64,000 nucleotides of DNA from Actinophytocola sp. Its GTDB lineage: Bacteria; Actinomycetota; Actinomycetes; Mycobacteriales; Pseudonocardiaceae. Location: NCBI GenBank assembly GCA_009377395.1, contig WHUB01000014.1:1-64000 (forward strand), written 5' to 3'. The notes beneath the pieces are model-generated. The model was not told the DNA's origin, made no database searches, and was given only the letters and a program-made list of their open reading frames with translations. Positions 15,889-24,599 of the stretch are shown piece by piece (within the stretch, counting starts at the first letter, position 1; each line of letters starts with the position of its first letter). Made by a program: the position numbers and the translations under genes.

Positions 15889-17099
15889 ACGGGTACGGTC
15901 CTGGCTTGTCGTGCGGTCCAGGGCATCGGATTGTCGACGACGGCTCGCAGGACGGTCACCGCCCCGCCGGTCAGCGCGGCGTGGTCGGCGACCGGCGCGG
16001 GGTCGATCCATACCGGCGCCCACGGCGCGGCGAGGACCCTGCTTTCCAGCTGCGCGATGATGGCGGGCCGTAGCCGCGGCACGAGTCCGGTGTAGACACC
16101 GCCCAGCAGCACGCGGTCGATGTCGAGCAGGTTCACCGCGTTCGCCATCGCCTGTCCCAGCGCGGTGCCCGCAGTGTCCACGGCCGCTCGAGCGGCGTCG
16201 TCCTCGGCACCGAGACGGTCGGCGAGGACGTCGCCGGGAACGTCGATGTCGAGGCCGACGCCGTCGACCAGGACCTCTTTCCCGGCGTAGCGCTCGAGAC
16301 AGCCGTTGGCGCCGCACCGGCACGCCGGTCCGGACGGGTCGACGGTGACGTGGCCCAGCTCGCCGCTCCAGCCGTGCCCGCCGCCGAACAGCTCCCCGTC
16401 GATGACGATCGCGGCACCGACACCGACATCACCCGAGACGTAGAGGAACGTGCGCGAGGTTCGCCGCGCGGCCGGACACCCCCAGAGCTGGGCCAGCGCG
16501 GCGAGCTTGGCCTCATTGCCGACGGCCGTCGGCAGGCCGTCCGGAAGCCCGAGCAGCGGCAGCGGCTCGATACCGGACCAGCCGAGGTTCGGCGCGATGC
16601 GCAGCACACCGGAGCCGGTGTCCACGAGTCCGGGCAGCGCCAGGTGCGCTCCGGCCACGCGCATGTCGCGTGACTCCGCTCGCGTGATGATGTCGCGGGT
16701 AAGCTGTCCGAGCCGTGCCAGCGTGGCCGTGGCCGGACTGCCGCGCAGGTTCTCGGCGAGGACGATCTCATCGACGACGGCGCCGGTCAGGTCGATCAGC
16801 CTGACGCCCAGGTAGTCCACATTGACCTCGAGGCCGAGGCCGACGATGGTCCGCGCGGCCGGGGCGAGCGGCACGGCGGGACGGCCCGGTCCGGAGCGCG
16901 CCACCGGGGCCAACTCGGTCAGGATTCCGGCCGCCACAAGCTGGTCGACCAGCGTCGACACCGTCGCTCTCGTCATGCCGGTCATGGCGGCGAGGTCCGC
17001 CCGCGACAGCGGCTCGGCGGCGTCGATGACCTGCCGCGCCACCAGCGCCAGGTTGCGCTCGCGCAGCGACCCTTGCCGGGCGGGTTCGGCGCTGTTCAC
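15885..17099 (-). CDS. xylR: ROK-family transcriptional repressor, probable xylose regulator
   Basis: A 404-residue protein with an N-terminal winged helix (LSRADLAAMTGMTRATVSTLVDQLVAAGIL, about residues 31-60) and a C-terminal ROK sugar-kinase-like domain. The zinc motif CRCGANGCLERYAG is complete (C-x-C-G-x-x-G-C-x-E). GVYTGL and the ATP-site strands are degenerate, as usual in regulators. It is divergent from xylA with a 66-bp shared intergenic region, the standard arrangement of XylR-type repressors that release DNA when xylose is bound. Confidence 0.87.
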   Translation of the reverse strand: MNSAEPARQGSLRERNLALVARQVIDAAEPLSRADLAAMTGMTRATVSTLVDQLVAAGILTELAPVARSGPGRPAVPLAPAARTIVGLGLEVNVDYLGVRLIDLTGAVVDEIVLAENLRGSPATATLARLGQLTRDIITRAESRDMRVAGAHLALPGLVDTGSGVLRIAPNLGWSGIEPLPLLGLPDGLPTAVGNEAKLAALAQLWGCPAARRTSRTFLYVSGDVGVGAAIVIDGELFGGGHGWSGELGHVTVDPSGPACRCGANGCLERYAGKEVLVDGVGLDIDVPGDVLADRLGAEDDAARAAVDTAGTALGQAMANAVNLLDIDRVLLGGVYTGLVPRLRPAIIAQLESRVLAAPWAPVWIDPAPVADHAALTGGAVTVLRAVVDNPMPWTARQARTVPV

Positions 17100-17119
17100 A
17101 TCTTGACCTCATCGCCTGC

Positions 17120-17163
17120 GGACGAATAAGTTCATCGGATATACAAACTAGCACAGGAGGTCG
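17120..17163. promoter_or_regulatory. Divergent xylR/xylA promoter region
   Basis: An AT-rich island (GACGAATAAGTTCATC followed by GGATATACAAACTAGC) interrupts the GC-rich DNA between the two start codons. AGTTTG and AAACT-type words on both strands resemble ROK operators, but I cannot define a clean inverted repeat. AGGAGG (17155-17160) is a strong Shine-Dalgarno 5 nt before the xylA GTG. Confidence 0.45.
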
Positions 17164-17165
17164 CC

Positions 17166-18344
17166 GTGCCCGGTGAGCAGATCCCGTTCTCCTTCGGCCT
17201 GTGGACCGTCGGCTGGCAGGCGCAGGACCCGTTCGGGGCCGCCACCCGGCCGGTGCTCGACCCGTCCTATGCGGTGCACAAGCTCGCCGAGCTCGGTGCC
17301 TGGGGGTTCACCTTCCACGACGACGACGTGGTGCCGTTCGGCGCCGACGACGACACCCGCGCGCGAGCGCTCGCGGCGGTGCGCAAGGCGGCCGACGAGA
17401 CCGGCCTCGTCATCGAGATGCTCACCACGAACCTGTTCGGCCACCCGGTGTTCAAGGACGGCGCGCTGACCTCCAACGACCGCTCGGTGCGCCGGTTCGC
17501 GCTGCGCAAGCTGCTACGCAACGCCGACCTCGCCGCCGAGCTGGGTGCCCGCACCTTCGTGATGTGGGGCGGGCGCGAGGGCACCGAGTACGACGGCGCG
17601 AAGGACCTCAATGCGGCCCACGACCGCTACGCCGAGGGCATCGACACCGTCGCCGCCCACATCAAGCAGCAGGGCTACGACCTACGGATCGCGTTGGAGC
17701 CCAAGCCGAACGAGCCGCGTGGCGACCTGCTGCTGCCGACCATCGGTCATGCGCTCGCGCTGATCGCCCGGCTGGAGAACGGCGACATCGTCGGCCTCAA
17801 CCCCGAGGTTGGCCATGAGCAGATGGCGGGCCTGAACTTCACCCACGGCATCGCGCAGGCGCTGTGGGCGGGCAAGCTGTTCCACCTCGACCTCAACGGG
17901 CAGCGCTCGATCAAGTACGACCAGGACCTGGTGTTCGGCCACGGCGACCTGCTGTCCGCGTTCTTCACCGTCGACCTGCTCGAACACGGCTTTCCGGCGG
18001 GCGGCCCGCGCTACCAGGGCGCGCGGCACTTCGACTACAAGCCGTCCCGCACCGAGACCGAACGCGGCGTGTGGGAGTCGGCACAGGCCAATATGGACAC
18101 TTACCGCAGGCTCGCCGAGCGCACCGCGTCCTACCGGGCCGATCCCCGGGTGCACCAGGCGATGCGGCGCGCCGGTCTCATCGAGCTGGCCGAGCCCACG
18201 CTCGGCGACGGCGAGTCCATCGCCGACCTACTCGCCGACCGAACCGCCTTCGAGGACTTCGACCCCGACGCCGCCGCCGAGCGCGACTACGGCTTCGTCC
18301 AGCTGAACCAGCTCGCCGTCGAGCACCTGCTCGGCGCGGCGTGA
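17166..18344 (+). CDS. xylA: Xylose isomerase
   Basis: A 392-residue enzyme that interconverts D-xylose and D-xylulose (and glucose/fructose), of the class I actinobacterial type (usual length 385-395). [12 protein letters not shown] carries the catalytic histidine, MWGGREG the central strand, [13 protein letters not shown] the first metal glutamate, [14 protein letters not shown] and FHLDLNGQ the other ligands. GTG start with AGGAGG upstream. No xylulokinase gene follows here, so the second step must be encoded elsewhere. Confidence 0.95.
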   Translation: MPGEQIPFSFGLWTVGWQAQDPFGAATRPVLDPSYAVHKLAELGAWGFTFHDDDVVPFGADDDTRARALAAVRKAADETGLVIEMLTTNLFGHPVFKDGALTSNDRSVRRFALRKLLRNADLAAELGARTFVMWGGREGTEYDGAKDLNAAHDRYAEGIDTVAAHIKQQGYDLRIALEPKPNEPRGDLLLPTIGHALALIARLENGDIVGLNPEVGHEQMAGLNFTHGIAQALWAGKLFHLDLNGQRSIKYDQDLVFGHGDLLSAFFTVDLLEHGFPAGGPRYQGARHFDYKPSRTETERGVWESAQANMDTYRRLAERTASYRADPRVHQAMRRAGLIELAEPTLGDGESIADLLADRTAFEDFDPDAAAERDYGFVQLNQLAVEHLLGAA

Positions 18345-18350
18345 GCGCGC

Positions 18351-18440
18351 TCAGATGACGCCGAGCAGCCTGGCGATGACGATCAGGACGAGCCAGATCG
18401 TCAACGCCAGCAGCAGCCGCAGCCAGAGTCGCTTCAGCAT
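18351..18440 (-). CDS. 29-residue single-span membrane microprotein next to Nramp-like transporter
   Basis: A 30-codon frame starting with ATG 3 bp after the stop of the transporter gene. The product begins MLKRLWLRLL and then runs as one hydrophobic helix of about 20 residues rich in Leu, Ile and Val, interrupted near the end by a single Arg and ending LLGVI. Positive charges at the N-terminus predict N-inside topology. The minimal spacing allows re-initiation by ribosomes finishing the transporter. Tight linkage and composition suggest a small subunit or regulator, like other microproteins of transporters. I know no name for it, and a chance frame cannot be excluded. Confidence 0.55.
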   Translation of the reverse strand: MLKRLWLRLLLALTIWLVLIVIARLLGVI

Positions 18441-18443
18441 GGC

Positions 18444-19934
18444 CTACCCGGAACCCAGCAGCGTCGGGATGATGTCGTTGGCGACCAGGAAGTAGGTGAA
18501 GTAGCCGAAGAAGATCACCGCCCACACCATCGCGACCAGCCGCACACCGGTGATCCTGATCGGCTTGGGCACTGCCCTGCGGTTCAGCCAGATGAGCAGT
18601 GCGGAGTAGACGAACATCGAGATGCCGTTGAGCGCCGACGCGATCACCAGCAGCCGCAACGGTTCGTCCACACCGGACAACAGAATGACCGACCCGATGA
18701 CGATCTCGGTCCAGACGATCGTGAAGTAGAGCTTGCTCTCGGACCACCGGACGCTGTCGCGCAGCCACTTGGTCTTGACGATGTCGCCGATGACGCGGCC
18801 GACGTGGTCGAGCACGCCGAGGTTGGTCGAGAACAGCACGACGCTGCCGGTCAGCCAGAACGCGGCGGGCAGCCAGTCGCCGATCCGGTCACCGAGGATC
18901 TCCCCCTCGGCGCGGATGAACGCGAAACTCTCCTCCCCGAACGTCCTGCCCTCGGCGACCACCGTGGCCACCGTGAGCACGCTGAAGATCACGATGGTGA
19001 CGAGCCCGGCGACGAAGAAGAACCAGAACTGTTCGTGGTTCGCCACCCGCCACCAGCCCCGCCATCGGCGCATGTTCTCGCGGTCGGTGGGGAAGACGTT
19101 GCCGACCGACGCCTGCGCCTCGGGCGCGCCGGTGAACGGCGACTGGATCTTGGGGATGTAGGCGCCCATGCCCATGCCCTTGTCGCGAATCCAGTTGCTC
19201 TGCGCCAGGTTCACCGATCCGCCTGCGCCCGCGAAGGCGAGCGCGCCGAGCAGGACTGCCGCCGTGATGGCCGAGTCGGAGATCGGGCCGCCCACCATGG
19301 CGGGCATGGCCGCGTCGGTGACGAGTCCTGTCCAGTCACCCGGTTCGGTGGCGAGGAAGATCGCCATGACGAGGAAGGCGAAAATGACCGCCACCATGAC
19401 CATCTGGAACTTCTCGACCACGGTGTAGACGACGGGTGACACAGTCAGCGCGATGCCGATGGCTATCAGCGCGAGCACGGTCACGATGTTGTTGGTACTG
19501 CTCGTCTCGCTCCAGCCGAACACGAAACCGGCGGTCGTCGACGCCCCGGTCGCCCATCCCGGCCACATCCAGGGAATCGCGGTGAACAAGATGAAGATCC
19601 ACGCGAAATGCTTCCACAGCCTGGTGAATCCGGTGACCGCGGTTTCCCCGGTCGCGAGCGTGTACCGCTCGATCTCCATGTTGATGAAGTACTGGGTGAG
19701 AATGCCGAGCGCAGCCACCCAGACCAGCGCGAGACCGACGCGCGAGCTGACGAACGGCCAGAGCACGAACTCGCCGGAACCGATCGACACCGCCAGCAGA
19801 ATGATGCTCGGTCCGATGATCTTGCGGAGTTTGACCGGCTCCGGCAGATCCCGATAACCGACCCCGGGAAGGAATCTGTCAGGTACGTCGGGGGAAATCT
19901 TGCCGTTTCCATGCCCAGCTGTCGTCTCCGCCAT
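18444..19934 (-). CDS. Divergent Nramp-family transporter lacking the DPGN metal motif
   Basis: A 496-residue membrane protein with about eleven hydrophobic spans and overall Nramp/APC fold similarity. The first helix reads LLAVSIGSGEFVLWPF (G52-F56 in place of the metal-binding DPGN), and the TM6 region LAFAGAGGSVNLAQSNWIRDKG lacks the MPH motif of manganese/iron transporters. A long insertion (about 255-300) follows. The substrate is therefore probably not a classical divalent metal. Three ATGs in a row open the gene; I take the third because GGGGAG stands 6 nt before it. It is followed 3 bp later by the membrane microprotein gene. Confidence 0.8.
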   Translation of the reverse strand: MAETTAGHGNGKISPDVPDRFLPGVGYRDLPEPVKLRKIIGPSIILLAVSIGSGEFVLWPFVSSRVGLALVWVAALGILTQYFINMEIERYTLATGETAVTGFTRLWKHFAWIFILFTAIPWMWPGWATGASTTAGFVFGWSETSSTNNIVTVLALIAIGIALTVSPVVYTVVEKFQMVMVAVIFAFLVMAIFLATEPGDWTGLVTDAAMPAMVGGPISDSAITAAVLLGALAFAGAGGSVNLAQSNWIRDKGMGMGAYIPKIQSPFTGAPEAQASVGNVFPTDRENMRRWRGWWRVANHEQFWFFFVAGLVTIVIFSVLTVATVVAEGRTFGEESFAFIRAEGEILGDRIGDWLPAAFWLTGSVVLFSTNLGVLDHVGRVIGDIVKTKWLRDSVRWSESKLYFTIVWTEIVIGSVILLSGVDEPLRLLVIASALNGISMFVYSALLIWLNRRAVPKPIRITGVRLVAMVWAVIFFGYFTYFLVANDIIPTLLGSG

Positions 19935-20065
19935 CATCATCTCCCCGTCGTAGCGGCAGAAGTTTGACGAGCAACGTAGCGCTCATCGCACCGCACGGCA
20001 AGAGAATGGGGAAAGAACACAATTCACCGGCGCAATTGTGTCATTCCGATGGCCGAATGGCTGGT

Positions 20066-20098
20066 GACCCAGTGTGGTTTTCCCACACGAATTGGGTC
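20066..20098. repeat. Two-part stem-loop upstream of the Nramp-like gene
   Basis: GTGTGG (20072-20077) and CCACAC (20083-20088) pair across a TTTTC loop. GACCCA (20066-20071) and TGGGTC (20093-20098) extend the stem with a GAAT bulge on one side. It lies between the decayed vapBC locus and the transporter gene. It may end leftover vapBC transcription or act in the transporter leader. No T-tract follows, so a simple Rho-independent terminator is not supported. Confidence 0.5.
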
Positions 20099-20118
20099 GT
20101 CCTGTGTGGACAGAATGC

Positions 20119-20471
20119 TCAGACGTCCAGCGGATAAACCCAACGTAGCCGTTTGAAACGAGCGAACCCCCGGTCGGCACTCAGCCAGGTCGCGTTGTTC
20201 TCGAGCGCGTAGGCCGCAAGGTAGGCGTCGGGCACGTCGTTTCCGCGCGCGTCGATGTCATCGGCCAGCGTCCGGAACAGCTCCCAATGGCGTTGTCCCG
20301 TGGACAGTTTCATCGCCGCTGGTGCCGCCAGCAGAGTGTCAACCGCCTGCCATGCGTCGCGGACGGACGTCGGCTCGGCGAAGACGCGCCGGTTGGTCAT
20401 GCGGCTCGTCATCGTTGGCCAGCCGCTCAAGCAGCAGCCGATAGAGCGTAGACGAGAACGTTGACGTCAAC
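20119..20471 (-). pseudogene. vapC: Decayed vapC (PIN toxin) with internal deletions and frame changes
   Basis: Three pieces of a VapC toxin can be read in order on the minus strand. DVNVLVYAL (from about 20468) is the usual N-terminal strand with the first aspartate. After a frame change comes a YRLLLERLANDDEP segment. After another change comes a long piece from about 20420 down to 20119 (TNRRVFAEP, DVPDAYLAAYALENNATWLSADRGFARFKRLRWVYPL), which is the complete C-terminal half with both later aspartates. Stretches that should link them are missing, and no start codon precedes the first piece in frame. About 353 bp remain of an expected 420. The toxin is surely inactive. Confidence 0.8.
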
Positions 20472-20725
20472 GCAGCGGATCGACGGCGGCGGCTTCGTCC
20501 ATGACGTCACCGAGCGAGGCGTCGGACATCAGATCAACGCCTGGCCGCAGTCCACCCGTACCCGTCGGCCGGACGACGTAGCGACCCGCCGCGCGCTGCT
20601 CCGCCGGGTGCAAGCCCCGCCGCACCGCGTCCTCGAGGACGGCGGACACCGTGCGTCCAGACCGCGCTGCCCGTTCCTTCACCTCGCGGTTAGAGCTCGT
20701 CATCGATCCGGATCGTCGTTCGCAC
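20467..20725 (-). pseudogene. vapB: Frameshifted vapB antitoxin
   Basis: From a GTG at 20723-20725 the frame reads VRTTIRIDDEL and stops at TAA. One base later, in the next frame, it continues REVKERAARSGRTVSAVLEDAVRRGL and the usual VapB tail GTGGLRPGVDL. The junction is GAGCTCTAACCGCGAG, where GAGCTCTACCGCGAG would give the expected ELYREVK: a single inserted A broke the gene. Its stop abuts the vapC remnant, as in intact pairs. Toxin and antitoxin have both decayed. The first frame has a TAGGCT box before the GTG, like a leaderless promoter. Confidence 0.85.
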
Positions 20726-20741
20726 GGATGTCAGCCTAGCG

Positions 20742-21716
20742 TCACGACCGGCGGCGTGGTGTGAGGCGGGCGTTCGGCAGCTCGGGCGCCGGCAGCCGCA
20801 CCGGGTCGCCGACGTAACCGTCGACCCGCCCGAACTGGTCCGACTCGGCCTGCCATGCGTCCCGGAACCGCACGATCTCGTCATGGCTGCGGCCGACGAA
20901 GTTCCACCACATCACGATGTCCTCGGCGAACGGCTCCCCGCCGAGCAGCACCACCCGAGCCGGTTCCGCCGCGGAGTTCGCGAGCGTCAACACCGAGGCA
21001 CCCACGCCGACATAGCCGAGCTCGGCGGGCGCCACCGGGGTCCCACTGACGCCGACCGTCCCCTGATCCACCAGCACGCCGTGCTCGAAACCGGGATCGA
21101 CGTCCAGCTCGACCACGGCGCCCGGCACGAGCGTGATCTCCGCGCCCAGCAGCGGCGTGAACGTCCGCACCGGCGAGGACACCCCGGCCAGCGAGCCGAG
21201 GAAAACCCGGATCGCGGCACCATCGCGCTCGATCGGATCCGGCGCGTGGTGCTGGAAGTCGCGGGGCGCGTCCCGGTGCGCGTCAGGCAGCGCCACCCAG
21301 AGCTGGACGCCGTGCAGCACCGTGGTCGCCGGGGTCGACACCTCGGAGTGGCAGATGCCGTACCCGCCGGTCATCAGGTTCAGCTCCCCCGGCTCGACGA
21401 GCGCGTGCACGCCGGAGCTGTCGCGGTGCTCGACCTCGCCGGAGAACAGCCAACTCACCGTTTGCAGTCCGGTGTGCGGGTGCGGCGGCACGACCATGCC
21501 GCCGGTGTCGCGCACGTCCTCGGGTCCATAGTGGTCGGCGAAGCACCACGCCCCGATCAGCGACCGCGCCCGCTGCGGCAGCGTGCGCCGAACCCGCATC
21601 GCGCGCGGACCGCCGAGCGGCACCGCCCGCGATGTCACGATCTCGACGGGCGACCCGGCCGACTCGGCCCGGGGACGGCAGCGCGTCTCGACCGGATCGG
21701 CTTCGACGTTGCTCAT
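20742..21716 (-). CDS. Pirin-family cupin protein
   Basis: A 324-residue double cupin. The metal-site motif PPHPHTGLQTVSWLFSGEVEHRDSSG (about residues 76-101) carries the histidines, and a later histidine and glutamate lie in GICHSEVS. The LPQRARSLIGAWCFADHYGP opening is typical of actinobacterial pirins. Pirins act as iron-dependent redox proteins or quercetinases; the exact role is unknown. The start at 21716 overlaps the stop of the epimerase gene by 4 bp, so the two are coupled. Confidence 0.88.
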   Translation of the reverse strand: MSNVEADPVETRCRPRAESAGSPVEIVTSRAVPLGGPRAMRVRRTLPQRARSLIGAWCFADHYGPEDVRDTGGMVVPPHPHTGLQTVSWLFSGEVEHRDSSGVHALVEPGELNLMTGGYGICHSEVSTPATTVLHGVQLWVALPDAHRDAPRDFQHHAPDPIERDGAAIRVFLGSLAGVSSPVRTFTPLLGAEITLVPGAVVELDVDPGFEHGVLVDQGTVGVSGTPVAPAELGYVGVGASVLTLANSAAEPARVVLLGGEPFAEDIVMWWNFVGRSHDEIVRFRDAWQAESDQFGRVDGYVGDPVRLPAPELPNARLTPRRRS

Positions 21717-22609
21717 GATCGTTCTCCCTGCTCGGCGGCCGCGAGCCGCCAGGTCACAGTATGCTCCTCACCCGGGCGCAGGTGGACGAGATCGACGCTG
21801 CTGCGGAAGGCATCCGGCGGACACGTCATCGGCTCGACCGCGAGGCCGGTGCGATGCAGCTCCGGCTCGGGCCGGTCGGCGGTGTGCAGCTGGACCCACC
21901 GACAGTGCTCGTCCCAGCTGATGCGTGTGCCGCCGCCGTCCGGACCGGTGAGCACCGCGCTGGCGTGCCCCGGGACGGCGAAGGCGTGGTCGATGAACAC
22001 CGAACCGATCGGACGCGGCTCGCGGAAGTCGTACGACGTGCCGTCGACCGTGCGCTCGCCGGTCGGCAGCAGCCGGTCGGGGTCGACGTCGAGATAGCGC
22101 TCGGCGGGCAGCCGCAGCGTCCAGTCGTCCACCCGACCCCCGCCCACCACCAGATAGGGGTGGATCGAGCAGCCGTAGGGCGCCGTCGCGTACCCCATGT
22201 TGCGGGCGGTCAGCCGGGCTTCGAGGCCGTCGGCGTCGAGCCGGTACGTCATGCCGAGGTCGAGCTGGAACGGGTATCCGGGCTGGGGCGAGAGCCGATG
22301 CCGCAGCACGACGGCCTCGGTCGAGCGGCGCACCACATCCCACGGCAGGTCCGCGACGAGCCCGTGCAGCGCGGCGGCGCGGTCCGGCTCGTTGATCGGC
22401 AGTTCGTGCTCGGCGCCGTCGTAGCGGTAGCGGCCGTCGCCGATGCGGTTCGGCCACGGCGCGAGCACCGCGCCGCTGTAGACCGGCCGGGCCGCGTCGG
22501 CGGCGAAGCCGCGCACCAGCGGCCGGCCCTGGTGCGCCAGCAGCCGGAGGGTGGCGCCCAGCGGCGTCACCGCGGCGGTGTACCCGTGTGCCCGCAGGTC
22601 GATGTCCAT
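21713..22609 (-). CDS. Aldose 1-epimerase family protein
   Basis: A 298-residue galactose-mutarotase-fold protein. APWPNRIGDGRYRYDGAEHELPINE (about residues 51-75), the histidine in LHGLVADLPWDV and the catalytic-region histidine in YGCSIHPYLVVGGG match the family, as does the late WVQLHTADRPEPELHRTGLAVEPMTCPPDAF. It would interconvert sugar anomers. Xylose metabolism genes lie 4 kb away, but a direct link is not shown. Confidence 0.87.
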   Translation of the reverse strand: MDIDLRAHGYTAAVTPLGATLRLLAHQGRPLVRGFAADAARPVYSGAVLAPWPNRIGDGRYRYDGAEHELPINEPDRAAALHGLVADLPWDVVRRSTEAVVLRHRLSPQPGYPFQLDLGMTYRLDADGLEARLTARNMGYATAPYGCSIHPYLVVGGGRVDDWTLRLPAERYLDVDPDRLLPTGERTVDGTSYDFREPRPIGSVFIDHAFAVPGHASAVLTGPDGGGTRISWDEHCRWVQLHTADRPEPELHRTGLAVEPMTCPPDAFRSSVDLVHLRPGEEHTVTWRLAAAEQGERS

Positions 22610-22621
22610 CGAGGCGGCAGG

Positions 22622-24502
22622 TTACCGCCCGTCGCGCAGGACCGAGCGGAGGCTGTCGAGCACGCCCACGTCCTCGATGGTCGACGGCACCGGCTCGTCC
22701 CTGCCGTCCGCGATGCCGCGCATGGTCTTGCGCAGGATCTTGCCGGAGCGGGTCTTGGGCAGCGCGTCGACCACCGACACGTCCCGGAACGCGGCCACCG
22801 GCCCGATGTCACGCCGTACCGCCTCGACCAGCTCGTCGTGCAGCGTGCCCTCCTCGACGTCCACACCGGACTTGAGCACGACGAACCCGCGTGGCACCTG
22901 GCCCTTGAGCGCGTCGTAGACGCCGATCACGGCGCACTCGGCAACCGCGGGATGCGTCGCGAGCGCGGCCTCGATGGACCCGGTGGACAGCCGGTGCCCG
23001 GCGACGTTGATGACGTCGTCGGTGCGGCCCATGACGAACAGGTAGCCGTCGGAGTCGAGGTAGCCGGAGTCGCCGGTGAGGTAGTAGCCGTCGTAGCGGG
23101 ACAGATAGGACTCGACGTAGCGGTCGTCGTCGCCCCACAGCGTCGGCAGCGTGCCGGGCGGCAGCGGGAGCTTGATCGCGATGGCGCCCTCCTGCCCGGC
23201 GGGCACCTGTTCGCCTTGCTGGTCGAGGATCTGGACGTCGTAGCCGGGCACCGGCATGGTGGCCGAGCCGGGCTTGACCGGCATCGTCTCGAGCCCGCGC
23301 GGGTTGGCGGCGATCGGCCAGCCGGTCTCGGTCTGCCACCAGTGGTCGATCACCGGCACGCCGAGCTTGTCGTGCGCCCAGTGGTAGGTCTCCGGGTCGA
23401 GTCGCTCGCCCGCCATGAACAGCGTCCGGAACGCCGACAGGTCGTAGTTGGCCAGCTCGGCGGCGTCGGGGTCCATCTTCTTGATGGCACGCAGCGCGGT
23501 CGGGGCGGTGAACAGCGCCGTGGCGCCGTGCTCGGCGATCACCCGCCAGAACGCGCCCGCGTCGGGGGTGCCGACCGGCTTGCCCTCGTAGAGCACGGTC
23601 GTCGCCCCGATCAGCAGCGGGCCGTAGACGATGTAGGAGTGACCGACGACCCAGCCGACGTCGGAGGCGGTCCACCAGACGTCGCCGGGTGAGACGTCGT
23701 AGACGTTGCGCATCGACCAGGCCAGCGCGACCGCGTGACCGCCGGTGTCGCGGACGACGCCCTTCGGCTTCCCGGTCGTGCCCGAGGTGTAGAGGATGTA
23801 GAGCGGGTCTGTCGCCGCGACCGGCACCGGATCGGCCGGGGTGGCGTCCGTGACCAGCTCCTGCCAGTCCACGTCGCGGGCGGTCATCTCGGCTCGTGCG
23901 GCCTCCCGTTGCAGCATCACCACCCGGTCTGGCTGGTGGGCCGTGGTCGTCAGCGCCTCGTCGATGATCGGCTTGTACTCGACCAACCTGGTCGGCTCGA
24001 TGCCGCAGGACGCCGCCACGATGACCTTCGGCTGGGCGTCCTCGACCCTGGCCGCCAGCTCCTTCGGCGCGAACCCGCCGAAGACGACCGAGTGGATGGC
24101 GCCGATGCGCGCACAGCCGAGCATCGCGACGATGGCCTCCGGCACCATCGGCATGTAGATGATCACCCGGTCGCCCTTGCCGACGCCGAGTGAGGCGAGC
24201 GCGCCCGCGAAGGTGGCGACCCTGTCGCGCAACTCGGCGTAGGTGTAGGACGCCTTGCTGCCGGTGACCGGTGAGTCGTAGATCAGCGCCGTCTGCTCGC
24301 CCCGGCCGGACTCGACGTGCCGGTCGAGGGCGTTGTAGGCGGTGTTCAGCTCGCCGTCGGGGAACCAGCGGTACAGCGGCGCCCGGGAGTCGTCCAGTGC
24401 CGTGGTGGGCTTGCGGATCCAGTCGATGTCCTCGGCCGCGGCCAGCCAGAACCCCTCCGGGTCGGTCAGGCTCTGCTGGTACACCTTCGCGTAGGAAGCC
24501 AT
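22622..24502 (-). CDS. prpE: Propionyl-CoA synthetase
   Basis: A 626-residue AMP-forming acyl-CoA synthetase of the acetyl-CoA synthetase group. The P-loop YILYTSGTTGKPKGVVRDTGGHAVAL (about residues 230-255) with its RDxGGHAVAL tail is characteristic of PrpE. WWQTETGWPI, the YLTGDSGYLDSDGYLFVMGRTDDVINVAGHRLSTGSIE hinge region and the acylatable lysine in KTRSGKILRKTMR complete the enzyme. It makes propionyl-CoA from propionate. Start ATG at 24502 gives MASYAKVYQQSL; there is a further in-frame extension upstream with no support. Confidence 0.9.
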   Translation of the reverse strand: MASYAKVYQQSLTDPEGFWLAAAEDIDWIRKPTTALDDSRAPLYRWFPDGELNTAYNALDRHVESGRGEQTALIYDSPVTGSKASYTYAELRDRVATFAGALASLGVGKGDRVIIYMPMVPEAIVAMLGCARIGAIHSVVFGGFAPKELAARVEDAQPKVIVAASCGIEPTRLVEYKPIIDEALTTTAHQPDRVVMLQREAARAEMTARDVDWQELVTDATPADPVPVAATDPLYILYTSGTTGKPKGVVRDTGGHAVALAWSMRNVYDVSPGDVWWTASDVGWVVGHSYIVYGPLLIGATTVLYEGKPVGTPDAGAFWRVIAEHGATALFTAPTALRAIKKMDPDAAELANYDLSAFRTLFMAGERLDPETYHWAHDKLGVPVIDHWWQTETGWPIAANPRGLETMPVKPGSATMPVPGYDVQILDQQGEQVPAGQEGAIAIKLPLPPGTLPTLWGDDDRYVESYLSRYDGYYLTGDSGYLDSDGYLFVMGRTDDVINVAGHRLSTGSIEAALATHPAVAECAVIGVYDALKGQVPRGFVVLKSGVDVEEGTLHDELVEAVRRDIGPVAAFRDVSVVDALPKTRSGKILRKTMRGIADGRDEPVPSTIEDVGVLDSLRSVLRDGR

Positions 24503-24565
24503 GGACCCATGGGTACACCGAGACCCGCCGGGCTGGCTACCCCCACTTATGGTGGTCAACGGGTG

Positions 24566-24599
24566 TACATGCGATCTGCGTGCATGTAAAGTGCATGTA
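24566..24599 (+). promoter_or_regulatory. vapBC: Repeat-rich operator of the second vapBC module
   Basis: TACATGC (24566-24572) and GCATGTA (24582-24588) are inverted copies. A third copy GCATGTA (24593-24599) follows in direct orientation and runs into the antitoxin ATG. A TGTAAAGT box is 8-12 nt before the ATG and there is no Shine-Dalgarno, so translation is probably leaderless and the antitoxin-toxin complex can occupy the promoter. Confidence 0.65.

Noticed and set aside
20066-20098. Rho-independent terminator
   Set aside because: The stem is good but no T-rich run follows on either strand, so only a stem-loop is reported.
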